A stretch of 64,000 bases of DNA from Lepraria neglecta (GCA_033220425.1 CM065648.1:4216001-4280000), one strand, 5' to 3'; positions 19,320 through 32,010 are shown, counted from the first letter of the stretch. Numbers and translations are program-made. The notes: generated from the sequence alone by a model not told the origin.

Positions 19320-22300
19320 ATGACAGTGAGAGAGCCTACGAATGGGCATGTCGTCCCTCGAGTCAACGGATGCTCCTCCAACCGGCAGAGTGCCGTGTAC
19401 TTGAGTACGCCAAGTTGGGAGGATGGCCAGTCCGGCGAGGGCAGATCATCCGGCGCGGGGGGAGATGGACCGCCAACAGCTCGATACCCACACATCAAGG
19501 ACTTACAAGAGAAGGCCGAGCAAGCGGTCAGGAATATCGATCCTCACATTCCAGTATGTACTATGTATCCTATCGCTGGTGATATAATGGGGATGCAGCC
19601 GGTTCGCTCACCAAAGATAGATCCTCAGCTTGTTGGACAATGCCCGCTCGTCCACTACTCGAGTTAACACAGACGTCAGCTTCAAACGCCCGGACAAAGC
19701 ATACGTTGAATACCTTATCGGGGCTGATCTTCTACTCAATGTCATACCGGCACATAAAGACTATCGATCCATGTCTGAGAAAACTCAGCAAATGTACAGG
19801 GTTGTATGCAAGGTTAGCAATAGCAGTGCCTCCACAAAAATCTTGTTATGCTCAGTCGAGGCTCAGGCGCTGACAGACTTGCATGTAGCAAAATGATACC
19901 CAGCATGAAATGTACAAGCAAATATACAATATGATAGTTGAGGACAATTCCAAAAGCGGTATCCGGCGAGCAGGTCAAATTTCTACCTCGCGGCCTTCTT
20001 CCAGCTCGTCAGATGGTAATCGCCAAGTCACAAATAGACATCCACGCCCTCTGTCTATGCCGGACACTTCAACACGGAGCCAAGCCGCCGATGAGCTATT
20101 CCTCCCACAACCACAGCAGACCTCTCAAGCTACTGCCGCTCCTCAACCTACATCGTATCAATCTTCGATACCTCGGCGAGACCGCCCAATAATTCCTCCC
20201 AAGTCACAAGCGCTTCGGGCCCATTCTAAAACGCGCGATGAAGCTCGGCCAACCCAAAGCGACGAGCTTGCCGAGCGTTTCTCGCAACTACGAGTCCAAC
20301 GCCAGACCCCAGAGAAGCTTCAGAATGGGTTCGTGGAGATATCTTCTCCAACCAAATATACGCCCTCATCTTCAGAGGGCTCTCCTTCGCTGGTCAATAG
20401 ACCCCAGTCAATGTATGAAACTCTGCCTCCACCTGCCAAGCCTTCTGGACCGCGTGAGCAACCACTGGCAAGGAATCCTCCACCTCCTCCCAAAATACCG
20501 TTGGACGCCAACACGGAGGTTCAGCTACCGAAAGCCCCAATCCCAGCCTACAACCCTTCAAAGGGCGTTATCCCCCCTATTAAAACCAGTGTGCCAACTC
20601 TCCACAGAAAACCGAGTATAATTGGAACAGACTCTGGGTCTCCAGAGTCTGTCAAACGCTTCTCGGGACATATCTCGCTAATGGATGGTTATTCTTACTC
20701 CCCCATCTCGAATGATATCGATGGTGGCGTGTCATACAGGAAACCTGTACCTACGGAAATGCGTCCCCCAAAGTCAATATCAGCAGAAGAGCTTTACAAT
20801 CGTCTTAAGGCTCCCAATGTACTGCTGATAGACGTGCGGACTCGCGAAGAATATGACGAGGGGCATATAATGGCACAGTCAATCATGTGCATCGAGCCGT
20901 TGGGATTGCAACCGGGTCTTTCGGCTGAAGAATTGATAGACAGGCTGGTCGTTTCACCCGAATCGGAGCAGAAGCTTTTCGAATGCAGGAATGAGTTCGA
21001 TTTGCTGGTATACTATGACCAGGGTACTCAGTCGGATCGGTTTTTGACTGGGCCTCCCACCGGGACCGGAGCTGATGCACTGAGAAACCTTCATGATACT
21101 TTGTTTGAGTTTAACGAATACAAGCCTTTGCGTACACGGCCTCTGCTGCTTAAAGGAGGCCTCGACGCTTGGATTGACCTTTTAGGGCCCCGAGCTCTCG
21201 CATCATCGAGCACAGCTGCGTTGGCCGGCTCAGCCCCATCTAGAAGACAACTGAGGAAACCTGGAAGGCCAATTGGTCGTGTACCTAAAGCTAGTGCAAA
21301 CGCAAACTCGAAATTGGAGGTACACAAACGCCGGTTACGAGACCACCAACCACTCAACGCAGACGAGGAAAAGACTTGGCTTGATCAAGCACGAAAGGAA
21401 CAAGTTGATCCCCCAGATTATCACAAGGCTCAGAGTGATGGGGATGGGGACTTGACGAACGAAGAGCCCCCGTCACCATTCTTTCACACTTACGAGGACT
21501 TCCTACGAAGGTTTCCCGAAGTTTCACCAGTACAGCAATCGATGATGGCGTCTTTACCCCCGCCGTCTACTCGACCGCCTCCTCCACTTTCTTATCAGCC
21601 ATTACCCAGCGCGCCATCGCGTCCAGCTCCTGCAGTCCCACGGCCCAGTTATAGTGGTGTCTCAGAACGAGAGTCCACACAGTTCTCGCCATCCTCTCGG
21701 CAATCGTCATCAGCTCAGCATCCTTTGTACACGTCGAGGTCCATAACGCGTTACAAGAAGCTTCCCCGCACAGGTCTCGTCAATTTCAGCGTCACATGCT
21801 ACATGAATGCAACCATTCAATGCCTTGTGGCTACTATCCCGCTCTCGCAATTCTTCCTCGACAATAAGTGGATGGATTTAACCCAAAAGAATTGGAAAGG
21901 CTCCAACGGCATCATGCCCAAATATTACGCCAATCTCATCCGCACACTTTGGCTTGACGATGGCATTCCCATCCGGCCGACCTCTCTTCGCGACTTCTGT
22001 GCCCGCCTGAATCGTGAATGGGGTGTTGACAGGCAACAAGACGCCAAAGAGTTTTTCGACTTTCTCGTAGATTGCTTGCATGAAGATTTGAATGTCAGTT
22101 GGCAGCGAACACCATTGAATCCTCTCACCCCAGCCCAAGAGATGCTTCGCGAGCGTGAACCAATCCAAAAGGCCTCGAAAATCGAATGGGATCGCTACAG
22201 CCACCGAGAGAAGTCATATATCTCTGACTTATTTGCCGGGCAACATGCGTCACGTCTGCGCTGCACAACATGCGGCAATACCTCCACGACTTACGAAGCG

Positions 22301-22888
22301 TTCTACAGCATCAGCGTTGAGATTCCACGCCAGCCGAATGGCAAGCGCCCCTGGACTATCGATGATTGCTTACAGTCGTATTGCCACGAAGAAAAACTTA
22401 GTGGCGATGAAGTATGGAAATGCCCTTATTGCAAATGCGAGAGGGAAGCCACGAAAAAGATAACCATCACAAGAGCGCCGCAATTCCTAGTTGTGCATTT
22501 CAAAAGATTCGAGATGCGGAAAGGGGAGAACGCGAGGAAAGTGCACACGCCAATTCAATTTCCTCTATTCGGGTTGAATATGGACCCGTACATGATCCCC
22601 CCAGCGCCCAAAATGGCTCCAGACCCTCGAGCACTCGAAGAGCCAATGGATCCAGCTACAACTCCACCTTACCTCTACGACGCTTATGCTGTGATGAGAC
22701 ACATAGGCTCTTCGGGCAACGGAGGCCATTACATTTCGCTTGTCAGAGATGCTGCTCGAAACAACATTTGGCGCAAATTTGATGATGAGAGGGTGAATGA
22801 TTTCGATCCTAACAAGCTGAAGCCGGCCAACATCTTGCAGAACGAGCAGGCGTATTTAGTATTCTATGGGAGGGCCGTTGCTAGATGA
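19320..22888 (+). CDS. DOA4: Doa4/Ubp5-type ubiquitin-specific protease
   Basis: Exons 19320..19553, 19621..19812 and 19889..22888 give 1141 residues; the start could be a later ATG. The N-terminal 150 residues (YPHIKDLQEKAEQAV, then FKRPDKAYVEYLIGADLLL) look like the USP8/Doa4 MIT-like dimerisation domain. A rhodanese domain lies near residues 433-573 (NVLLIDVRTREEYDEGHI) and, as usual in this family, lacks an obvious catalytic cysteine. The USP domain starts near 765. The catalytic cysteine is in TCYMNATIQCL (about residue 779) and the histidine in GNGGHYISLV (about 1089); two CxxC pairs (CTTCGN, CPYCKC) form the zinc ribbon. Doa4 removes ubiquitin from cargo before it enters multivesicular bodies, downstream of Vps27. 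Unusually, the cysteine box reads VNFSVTCYMN rather than the common NLGNTCYMN. Confidence 0.9.
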
Positions 22889-23178
22889 TTGAGGCTTGTT
22901 GATGAGACACGATATGGGTTGGGTTTTGTGCTCATATGGGTTTTGGTTGTATGGTATTAGCCTGTTCGGCGGGCATGTATGCATTGGCACGGCGTTGGGT
23001 AGATAATAATGGCGGGTTAGGAATGCCTGGCCTTGATTTCACTGCATAGCGTTGATATCCCGTCAAGTCAGATCCGTTGAACTTCCGAGATCTCATGACA
23101 TGTTCTCGGACTCCGCAACATGTAATGTCATTCAGTCTACATTCCAGTGCCTAGACGAATGAATGCTGGAACAATATC
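22889..23178. other. Convergent 3' region
   Basis: About 290 bases between the stop codons of the deubiquitinase and capping protein alpha. It is 3' untranslated sequence, with no feature recognised. Confidence 0.5.
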
Positions 23179-24279
23179 CTACCGCCTCCCACCCCCAATC
23201 TCCTTCCCAGCACGATAACTCCCCACCTTCTCCCACTCAACCTTCTGCCTCGTAACAGGCAACTGTCTCCTCAAACTCTTAAACTCCCCCTCACTCAATC
23301 TCCCAAACCCCCTATTCAACTCCTCCTGCCACGCCTTCTCGATCTTCGCAATAGCCCTAACAACCCCACCTACGTCCCCTGATGGAACACTCGTCTCAGA
23401 CACCTCTTTCTTGGTAGTCAGTCGTACGTTCCCGTCCTCGTAGTAGTGCACGTCGCATTTTAGGGTGCCGCTTAGGGTGGAGGTTGAGGGGGTGTAGAGG
23501 TATGTGGTGCGCAGGCGGCCGTTCCAGAAGTTGGACGGGGAGTATTTGTTTGCTGCTAGCAATATTGCCAGGGTGTTTGAATCTGTGGGGTACACTGCAT
23601 AAACGGAGGAGGGATAGTGCTCGTGGGCGTGGAGGGTGAGGGGTTTGAGGAGGGAGGTTCTGGGAGGGAGACGTTAGTACCTGTGTGAAGGCGTAGTAGG
23701 GGAGGTGCGTACATAAGGTCTTTATGTTCCGATTCGAGGACGTATGACCGCACGTCCGACGCTTTCTATCTGCTCTTTAGCTCTCTGGCCTATGGACTGA
23801 CCTGTAGTATGTAGTCGTACCTGTGTCATATGGTCGAAAGCAAAGGCACTCCGGCTCTCCACGTCGTAGTATCTTCCATCCTCAAGGGAATTGTAGGCGC
23901 TGATCAGAACCTTGAATCTCCAGTGTCAGACACCACTCTCTCATAAATCCAAGAGAAGATTTATGTAGTATTGACTAACATTCTTCGCACCCCCAGGCAG
24001 CTTGACCGCAGTCAATTGCTCCTCATTGTACTTTTTAAACGCAGGTCTCGCCGACTCGAGGAGGTTACGGTCGTCGGGCGTTAGGGCTTTGACGTCTGCG
24101 TTTCATGAACTGATGAACATTGTAGCGTAGTTTTGCGGATTTAGGGTACCGTTGACGACATCTGCTAGCTAAGAAATGGGTGAGATGGCGTTGTCATAGT
24201 TCGTGAGCTGGGGGCATACCTCTCCAGGCGGGGCGCCCTCAATAAAGGCGGAGACCGCCGCAACGTTGTTTGATGACAT
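23179..24279 (-). CDS. CAP1: F-actin-capping protein subunit alpha
   Basis: Six exons, complement(23179..23659, 23713..23765, 23821..23910, 23980..24095, 24150..24168, 24220..24279), give 272 residues, the normal length. It starts MSSNNVAAVSAFIEGAPPGE, then LADVVNDVKALTPDD. Later landmarks are VLISAYNSLEDGRYYDVES, AFDHMTQ, YVLESEHKDL, HAHEHYPSSVYAVYPTD, NFWNGRLRTTY, and the C-terminal LRRQLPVTRQKVEWEKVGSYRAGKEI, all hallmarks of CapZ alpha. It heterodimerises with the beta subunit and caps actin barbed ends, for example at endocytic patches. The second exon is only 19 bases, so most of the N-terminal half is invisible to frame-based calling. Confidence 0.95.
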
Positions 24280-24579
24280 GATGAATTAAAAAGCAGTCTA
24301 TGGTCGCGTAGAGGGCTTCATTTGTAACGCGATGGCGGGAGGAGCTGGAAGTGAATGGGAGTCGGCGGAAGGATGGCATTTCTTTGCGAATCCGGTATGA
24401 CATTTGGGATCTACGTCAACAGGGTTACAGCACAATTCACTTTCCATATCACGAAAACAATTTTCGAAGCTGTAGAAATATCTATTGATGTCCTTCCAAG
24501 AATAGAGTCGCGCAATGGGGTATCTAAGACGGCAAGCAAGATCAAAATAGATGGCCACCCTTTGCAAAGAACGCTGCAA
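24280..24579. other. Intergenic, tandem genes
   Basis: 300 bases between the stop of the upstream minus-strand gene and the capping-alpha start codon. It is the likely promoter of capping alpha. No motif recognised. Confidence 0.45.
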
Positions 24580-26713
24580 TCACTCAATACTCATATTCAT
24601 CAAGCCATCATGCGTATCAGTCATTCCCTGAAGCCCGACCCGCTTCGAGGGTCCTGGCGTCCCATTAACGCTACCGCCAGCACTGCCATTGCTGCTAACC
24701 CTCTCCCCAGAAACATGAACACTAGGCACATCGCGATTGCTTTTCGGTGTCCCCCACCACCCGCTGTCGCGTTGCAAAGGCGACTGAGGAAGAGTAGGAC
24801 TATTCTGCAGGCTCAGACCCGGGGACACAGCACGGCGCTTGAAGTAGTTGGGGTCAAAATCGTCATCACGCATACGCTTGTTGCCTTTTCGAGGAACCTC
24901 AAAATGAGTAGCTTGTGTTGCAGTCGCCAATGACTCTTGAGAGCGAGCCGGCCTCGGAGCATGTTGCAAAGGTGTTGACTGAGAATAGGAACCCGGTGTG
25001 TCCATGTTGATGTCATCACTTATGCCAGAAGAGCTGTCCCTGGGGATTGCTGGCGGCGGAGGAGTCCTCATACGCTCATCAAAATTGTTCCAAAATGCTG
25101 ATCCTCCATTACGGATAGCTTGGTTAGTGAATGTACTTGAAGAACGGCGGCTGAACGAGCGTTCGCTCCCCATCGAGGCGTCCTCAGAGTTTTGCTCCAC
25201 ACTATCCAACGGACCCGCTGTAGCAGGAGCTAGGCTTGGCGATGATGCGGTAGTGGTTGGCTGAGAAGGATGGAGATTCAAGTCGCTATCAGCATCACTC
25301 TCACGGACCTGACGAATGACCTCTGCTTCTCTCTTAACTTCGGTATCGACGGGGGCGCCCTCTTCGAGCAGAGCCGCCCTTATGCGAGCAAATCCTTTCG
25401 GCTTTGGCTGAACATAGTATGAGCATCAAGATATCCAGCATGAAAAAGTAAGCGCTAGGGTCTTCCAAGGTATCAGCACGTACCAGCATGTTGGTCCTCC
25501 GAGTGACTGCTCTCCTAATAACACTCCTGCGGTTCTCTATGCTCGGCGTGACAGGCGCCGGAATGGGTACATCTTCGTGAGAATGTATCTGACGTAGCTC
25601 TCCGCCATCATCGCTTTGTTCGGCATCAGAAAGTTGCATGTCATTTGTACCGAGACTAAGACTTTCCCTCCTTGAATTGACCTCTCTTCTTGCAGTATCG
25701 TCCATAAAGTAGCCATTGTTTATACTAAGACTGCTCTCAATACTCCTTATTAATGGAGGTGATGAAGGCCCAGGTGAATGCATCGAGCTTTGTGCACTAG
25801 CACTACTCGAGCTCATTCTATTTCTCCGTGACTTCACACGAGCTCGTTGATAGCTCATTAACTTCACTGCTGCGGGAGTGTATTCACCAATACCGTCTCC
25901 ACCTGGACTTGACACTAGTGGAGCGCCGAAGGGGTTCGTAAAGCCATTTGTGTTGTATACATGCGGTGTCATGTGAATTGTGTCATCGTCTTCACCATCC
26001 ATCATCGCGTCACCGTCAGAGGATGAACTTTCGGACTCGTACTCCATCATGTTGGAACTACCCACGGAACTTGATAATTGTGATCGCTCCGCATTTGCCA
26101 TCGTCGACCAGAGAGAAGTGAGACCCATGACGGGGGAATCCGGTATGGTCATGCCGCTTGGTGGGCTAAACAGGCCTTTTCTGGGGAGCATGCCTCCTCT
26201 GCAGCCGACTATGGGAGAGGACTCTGGGGACGATTCAGCCAACGTAGAGTGATGAAGATTTGTAGCAGCCCTTGAGAAATCCAACCCCCTCGATCGACGA
26301 GGTAGCACGGAAGCAGGAGATGGGTATGAGGCTGAAGATTCTGGTTTTGGCGAAACGGGGATGCGCTTGGTGAGGTTTGCAGTGCTGGTACTGCTTACAT
26401 CTCTTGGGGGCATTTGCAAGCTCAGGCCACGAGGTGCAACATTGGGTCTTTTGGGAGTGACAGGACCGGAAGGGAGCTCGAGGTCATCCTTGGAGGAGCG
26501 GCGGCTCTCAGTGAATGACGGTGATGGTGATAATATTGATTTAAAGTCCTGAGATGACCACGGCCTTCGTTTTATAGGTAGCTCTGAAGGTCGTTCCTCC
26601 TCAACATTCGCGACGTCGGGTTCGCAATTGCCATTTTCGTGGGATTGCTGGGTCATTTGACTTGGCAGCGGCACCTCGTTCTGGGACTCTTGGGTGAGTT
26701 GTGGGTCCGTCAT
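24580..26713 (-). CDS. Disordered, probably nuclear fungal protein; possible Nif1-type cell-cycle inhibitor
   Basis: Exons complement(24580..25407, 25484..26713) give 685 residues. Most of it is serine/proline-rich with many SP and TP sites (KSILSPSPSF, SGPVTPKRP), suggesting CDK or MAPK phosphorylation. The best conserved-looking part spans the intron: RRTNMLPKPKGFARIRAALL followed by EEGAPVDTEVKREAEVIRQV, a basic then charged helix. A basic patch GNKRMRDDDFDPNYFKRRAV near the C-terminus could be a nuclear localisation signal. Some ascomycete proteins with this helix are, as I recall, annotated as Nif1-like cell-cycle inhibitors, but I cannot confirm this. The gene is certainly real given the clean intron; the function is open. 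Confidence 0.8.
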
Positions 26714-27129
26714 TATTGGAGTTTAGGAGGCGCCAAAGGTTGCCTAGTCTTTCGCAGAGCTCGCTGTTTGGTGCAGACTCGATGATTTAGACATGGTTTA
26801 GAATGAGGTGAGAGGTGAACCTGCTTTCGAGTCCCGCCCTTGCGGAATTCAGAGTTGAAGAACATACGCGCCATAGGCGCCAAGCGCAACGTGACCCAAT
26901 TGGTCCAAGTGAAGGGGGCACCGCCGATTACGGACTGAACTGAAAGGATATTGAATCTGACAAAAGTCGGGAACTTTGGGCCCAAGACCTTTCAATTGCC
27001 ATTCAGTAATTATGTCTACTTAATTAGCCTTACGTTTTTTAAACTATTACGGCGCAAGTTCGGGGGGCTACCATGCAAAATAGTTGGTAACCCGTACGAT
27101 GCGTTATCTGTGACTCACGTCCACCATTA
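26714..27129. promoter_or_regulatory. Divergent promoter region
   Basis: About 415 bases between two diverging start codons (the disordered protein and the PLP decarboxylase). No specific site recognised. Confidence 0.4.
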
Positions 27130-29088
27130 ATGATCGATAATGACTTGATCCCTCTTTGTACTTCCGAAGATCGCCAGATTGCAAATAGAAATATGAATAT
27201 GGAGAAAGTTAATGACAATGCATGCTTGGAGCGTGTCCATGCCCACTCAATGGACGTTCTGTCAAAGCGCTCTATCCCAGTCCTTCCAGAGTTGTCCACT
27301 CTAGAGGAATCTAGATCGCGTCTTCTCGAAGTCATTCCGGACCACGGTATGTATATATTCGAGCACTTCGCCCCTACTCTGTGTCGGGATCTGAGTGTTT
27401 GGAACATGTTTTGGGAGCAGGTGGTGGGGATTCTGCCCTACTTTGTGCTTGTAACGTTGACGTGGACCCACGACCGCATTTACAGACCTGGAGAGGTGCT
27501 GCCTATCAAACTAAGTGGGTGTTGTTCGGAGAAGTTCACTCTGTTTCGAGTATCTAGAGGGGCAATATTGCCCCACCAAAGCTCCTGAAACCTGTCTCGT
27601 TACCGGACGTGATAAAGAGATTCTGACTCTGAGATAATACAGGCCTCGGAGTAGAGCGAACGACCAGCCACCTCTTACAAGACATTGCTCCGGCACTGAA
27701 TGCATCAAGTCTGTCCCCAAACTACTATGGCTTTGTCACTGGCGGCATCACTCCAGCAGCCCGAGTTGCGGAAAGTCTCGTCTCGCTCTACGACCAGAGT
27801 CCCCAAGTCCACCTGCCAGATCAGACCATAGCCAGCAATGTTGAGGATAAGGCGCTGAGACTTTTAGCCGATTTCTTGCGTCTCAATCCATCAGAGTGGT
27901 CAGGAGTCTTCACCACAGGAGCCACCGCCAGCAATGTCCTTGGAATTGCATGCGGCCGTGAATTTATCATCAACCGGCGTCTCGAAACCTGTCTAGGACC
28001 GGAAGCGCAAGAAAGTCTCGGATCGTTGGGCTTGCTCCGTGCTTGTCGTATAACAAAAATTGACGAGATCCATATCTTTACTACCATGGCACATTCATCC
28101 CTGTACAAAGCGTCGAGTATCTTGGGTTTGGGCCGGTCGTCCGTTCAGGATGTTCGGGTATCGGACTGCGATTTTACCTTTGACATACAGGATCTTGAGC
28201 GAAGGTTAGTGTCGGGCCAGTATAACAGTGTTTCCATCGTCGTGGTCTCCTGTGGGGAGGTTAATACAGGCTTTTTTGCAAGCTATGGTCGTTCAGATCT
28301 CCAGGCTATAAGAAGTTTGTGTGACAAATACGGTGTTTGGCTGCATGTTGACGGAGGTGAGTCGTCTCTGAAATTCGTAGATAATCGAGGTGTCGGGGTT
28401 GATATTCTTCGTAGCTTTTGGAATATTTGCCAGCCTACTCAATGGAGTCCCTGGCTTCGAGCGCATAGGACAGGGCGCCGAAGGTTTAGAGTTGGCAGAC
28501 TCAATCGCTGGCGACGGGCACAAGCTCCTCAACGTGCCTTATGACTGCGGCTTCTTCTTCTGTCGCCACCCGAGCCTAGCACAGCAAGTCTTCCAAAATC
28601 CAAATGCTGCCTACTTGAACACCAAAAACGCAGCGACGGACACGATACAATCTCCTCTAAACATTGGCATCGAGAACTCCCGGCGCTTCAGAGGCCTGCC
28701 TGTCTACGCCACTCTCATGGCTTACGGACGCGAAGGGTACCGGGACATATTGCAGAGACAAATTCGTTTTGCTCGCGCAGTCGCCGCATACCTTTATTAT
28801 CATGATGCATTCGAACTTCTTCCGAGGGATGTCTTCACTTCGAGGGATAGAATCGATCAGGATATCTTCATCATTGTACTCTTCAAGGCTAAAGACGGGA
28901 GGTTGAACGAACAGCTGGTTCAGAGAATCAATGCGAGCTCTAAGATGTATGTGTCTGGAACAGTATGGGATAATTCGCCTGCGAGCCGGGTCGCGGCTGC
29001 GAATTGGCAGGTTGATCCGGACCGGGATCTCGAAGTGGTAAAACATGTCCTCGAAGATGTAGTGAGTAAATGGACCGAAGGGATCTAG
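27130..29088 (+). CDS. PLP-dependent group II decarboxylase
   Basis: Exons 27130..27346, 27643..28356 and 28415..29088 give 534 residues. Landmarks: LNASSLSPNYYGFVTGGITP, VFTTGATASNVLGIACGRE, VVSCGEVNTGFFA, HVDGGAFGIFASLL across the second intron, and the PLP-lysine motif DSIAGDGHKLLNVPYDCGFF (lysine about residue 347). This is the DOPA, tyrosine, glutamate and diaminobutyrate decarboxylase superfamily; the substrate cannot be read from sequence. The first 70 residues are less certain, and a later ATG at 27193 could be used. The first intron is 296 bases, far longer than others here, but protein homology reads straight across it (PDHG joined to LGVERTTSHLL). No pathway partners are adjacent. 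Confidence 0.9.
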
Positions 29089-29376
29089 TCTCGCGAGGGA
29101 CGAAAGAAATTGGAATTGGACCGCAAATTTGGTACACCCGTTCATTGTTGAACCCCGTGTTTCCAGCTCCTTGTCTTTCACAAATAGCATGTCTTCGACT
29201 CAGGCTGTTAGTGAAACGTACCCAAAATTTTGACTGGCGAAGTTTTCATCCCCTACATACTGGCTTGCAAAAAGCCCAATTCCAATATTTTTCGTCACCT
29301 GCGAGTTAGCATTCATAGGCATCAATTGAAGCACAGCTACTTCAGATCGGTAAATTTTGACTAATGATCCCCGCCT
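29089..29376. other. Convergent 3' region
   Basis: About 290 bases between converging stop codons. No feature recognised. Confidence 0.5.
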
Positions 29377-31558
29377 CTACCGTCGTCTGCGCACGCCACC
29401 AGCTTCATTAATTCGATCGGCGATGCTGACAACTTCACCAATACCAGCTTCTTCTTGCCTTTCCTCCTCAGCAATGATCTCTTCTCTGCAGTCCCACCAT
29501 TTTGTTTCTGCTAAATCGAAGGCAATTTTCCTCAGTCCCTTGATAGATTGATTGATCGCCCCATCTTTGCTCTGCAAATTTTCCAGGACAAGTCCCTGCC
29601 ATGCGTTGGAAGTCCTAGCAAAGAATTCACGCAAGCTTTCGAAAGGCCTGGGATGTGGTCGAGTGTCAGTGGTTGTAGATTCGGGCTGCTCCTCCTCGAT
29701 GTCCATTGGTTCATCTATCGACGGAGGAAGCTTTGTGGTCGTGCTTGGAGCTGTAGATGGAATGAGAGAAACACCTGAAGGCGCATCTCCTTCCATGTCT
29801 TCATCCTCTGACTCGTCCTCTTCGTCACTATCCGAGTCGCTCTCAGCCTCATCTCCTTGCCAATCTTCAAGCTCCCTCCTGTAGATTTCTTGAACGCCAT
29901 CAAGCTTGCCAAGATCAATTGCAAACATCTCATCAAAAGTGTACTCCCGATCACCGTGCTCATACGTGCCACCAAAAATATACAGCACGTCGCCTTGTAC
30001 TGCCAGTTGAGCATTGAACCTGGGATGGGGCATTGTATTGAGAATTGGCTTTGCTGGCTTTGACGGTGCTTCTTCTGCTTCCTGAATAGGATCTGTGTCC
30101 ATTGCATCCGAGTCTGCAATGGTCCCTTTCGTCTCCAACGCGGCAAGGTTGTGAAGTAGTTCCGCTTCGTCCGCCTTGCCTCTGCCTCTCTTTCCAGTAC
30201 GATCGTCGGCCTGTTTCTTGGGAGCAGCCCTTGCACGTCGCAGTGCCAGGGGAAAGAATCTGTTCCGCTCGAGATTCAACGCAAACAACTGGTCGAAAAA
30301 CTCGCTCTCAATGCCCTCCTCGCTCTCTTCTACATCATGTACTCCGCCGAACATGATCCCCCGACCTTTATGATAAGCCAGGGTCGCGCCAGCTCGAGCT
30401 GGATTGGGCGTATTTACAGGCTTTTTACGCCGCTCCCAACGTACAGAAGGGGCGTTATTGGCAGGTGCATCAGGTGGCGGCTGCGAGATGCGTAGGAACC
30501 ACGTATCTTGATGTATTGTAGGTTTGAGAACCGATTTGGAGGATTGACCGCCTCCCTTCGTCGGCTTTCCGACTACGATACTCGCTTTTACCCGTGAGTA
30601 CCCTCCATACAAGATGGCTCCAGCTTCGTGCGGATAGAATGAGAAAGACGATCTAGCATCGGGCTTTTGAGTTGCAGGTGGAAGGGTTGGGTTATGCCAT
30701 GTAAAATTCTGGCAGTCATATATCCAAAGATCCTGTAGATACTTTGTTTGCTGTGACGTATCCTGGAAACCTCCAAACAGGATGATATAGTTCTACACTT
30801 AATTCAGCAACAAAACTAAAGCAATCTGGGGATTTGAGAGGCCTACCTTATAGTACACGAGCCTGTGTCCACTTCGTGCGGATGGGCTCTTACCCTTAGA
30901 TTCTAGCCTGGTCCACTCCCTAGTAGAGGGTTCGAGCCTCCAGAAGTCATTGTAGTGGTAGAATGTGCCTTGTTTCGGCGATGAGAACTCCCCTGTAGGA
31001 TATCGTCAGCTCGTCTCACGCCCAGGCAACTTGCCGATCTCGAGCATACCTCCAAAAAGATAGATACCTCCAGCATTTCCACCCCTACACCAGGCATGCC
31101 CGCTACGTGGGAGTGGACTGTTTGGGCTTGTGACTTTACGCCACTCATCTCTGTCGATGTTGTATATAAAGAGATCATTGAAGAATGTGGCAAGAGCACC
31201 ATTGTAATACTCTCCACCGAAAAGGAAGAGTTCCTTCCCGTTCGAAGGAGAACCTATGAGGGTGGCAGACGAACGAGGAGGTGGTGGTTCACAAGGTATC
31301 TCCGTTACCTTAAGAAATTGCGCTTGCTAGGAAGGTAAGTGGCTTGGAATCACTTGTGAGAAGATCATAAGGGACCGGACGACCTACTTGCTTGGCATAT
31401 TCCTCGAGCACAGATTCTAGATCGACGTCTTCAGCATCACTGTCATCTCCACCTTTAGATTTGGCTTTCTTTTCCTTCTGGGTCGCCTTTTTGCTCTGTT
31501 TGGCAGCGACTCGGGCTTTTTGCTCCGGGGTTTTAGATTTCTTGTCCTTCTTACCCAT
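29377..31558 (-). CDS. KEL3: Kelch-repeat protein, Kel3/KLHDC4-like
   Basis: Four exons, complement(29377..30792, 30847..30992, 31050..31326, 31388..31558), give 669 residues. It opens with a lysine-rich tail (MGKKDKKSKTPEQKARVAAK), as in KLHDC4 orthologues. Kelch blades follow: LFLFGGEYYNG, GGIYLFGGEFSSP, NYIILFGGFQD, AILYGGYSRVK, RGIMFGGVHDVE and VLYIFGGTYEHGD. An acidic linker (SDSDSDEEDESEDEDMEGD) precedes a C-terminal DUF4110-type helical domain (FESLREFFARTSNAWQ). The family is conserved from yeast to human, and its molecular role is poorly defined. It is divergent from the RecQ helicase with about 450 bases between start codons. Confidence 0.92.
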
Positions 31559-32010
31559 TTCGACGCAAAATATGTAGATGATCAAAACTTAAATGCCTCG
31601 ACAACAATGCCCGTTAAGTCTTTATAGATCTTTGCAATGAAGAAAGCATGAAGATCATAGGTAGCACTTTCTAGTATCACTTAGAACGAGAGGCTCTTTT
31701 CTTGAACATGTCACGAGATTTCCCGGCCCTTTGCCGCAATGAAAATCTCCCCGATAAACTCAATACCTATAGATCCAACACATTCTCTCGGGAGTCTTCT
31801 CTGCAATCAAGATGAAATCTTAGATCTTTGGTAGAAGTGATCAAATAAGTTGGTGTGGTGCTAACGAAAGAGAGCACGAGTCTTGGCAGTCACGTGTCAC
31901 AGCGATCTCGGCGCGTCTCGCTACGCGATCTGGTTTGGAGGCCTCTGCATCTCAGGTATACGACCAGTCCTTGATGATTGCTTCATTGCAGGCAGACATG
32001 AGCGGCTTCC
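31559..32010. promoter_or_regulatory. Divergent promoter of the kelch gene and RecQ helicase
   Basis: About 450 bases between the two start codons. No recognised binding site; the region contains AT-rich and pyrimidine-rich patches only. Confidence 0.4.

Noticed and set aside
28293-28532. Minus-strand frame across the decarboxylase second intron
   Set aside because: The plus strand has the PLP-lysine motif and a clean intron here, so this is a shadow.
26714-29376. PLP decarboxylase as the core of a secondary-metabolite cluster
   Set aside because: Neighbours are a cell-cycle-type protein, capping protein, a kelch protein and a helicase; no transporter, P450 or other biosynthetic enzyme is adjacent.
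30915-30945. GGGTTCGAGCCTCC as a possible tRNA T-arm
   Set aside because: No acceptor stem or anticodon arm surrounds it, and it is inside a kelch coding exon.
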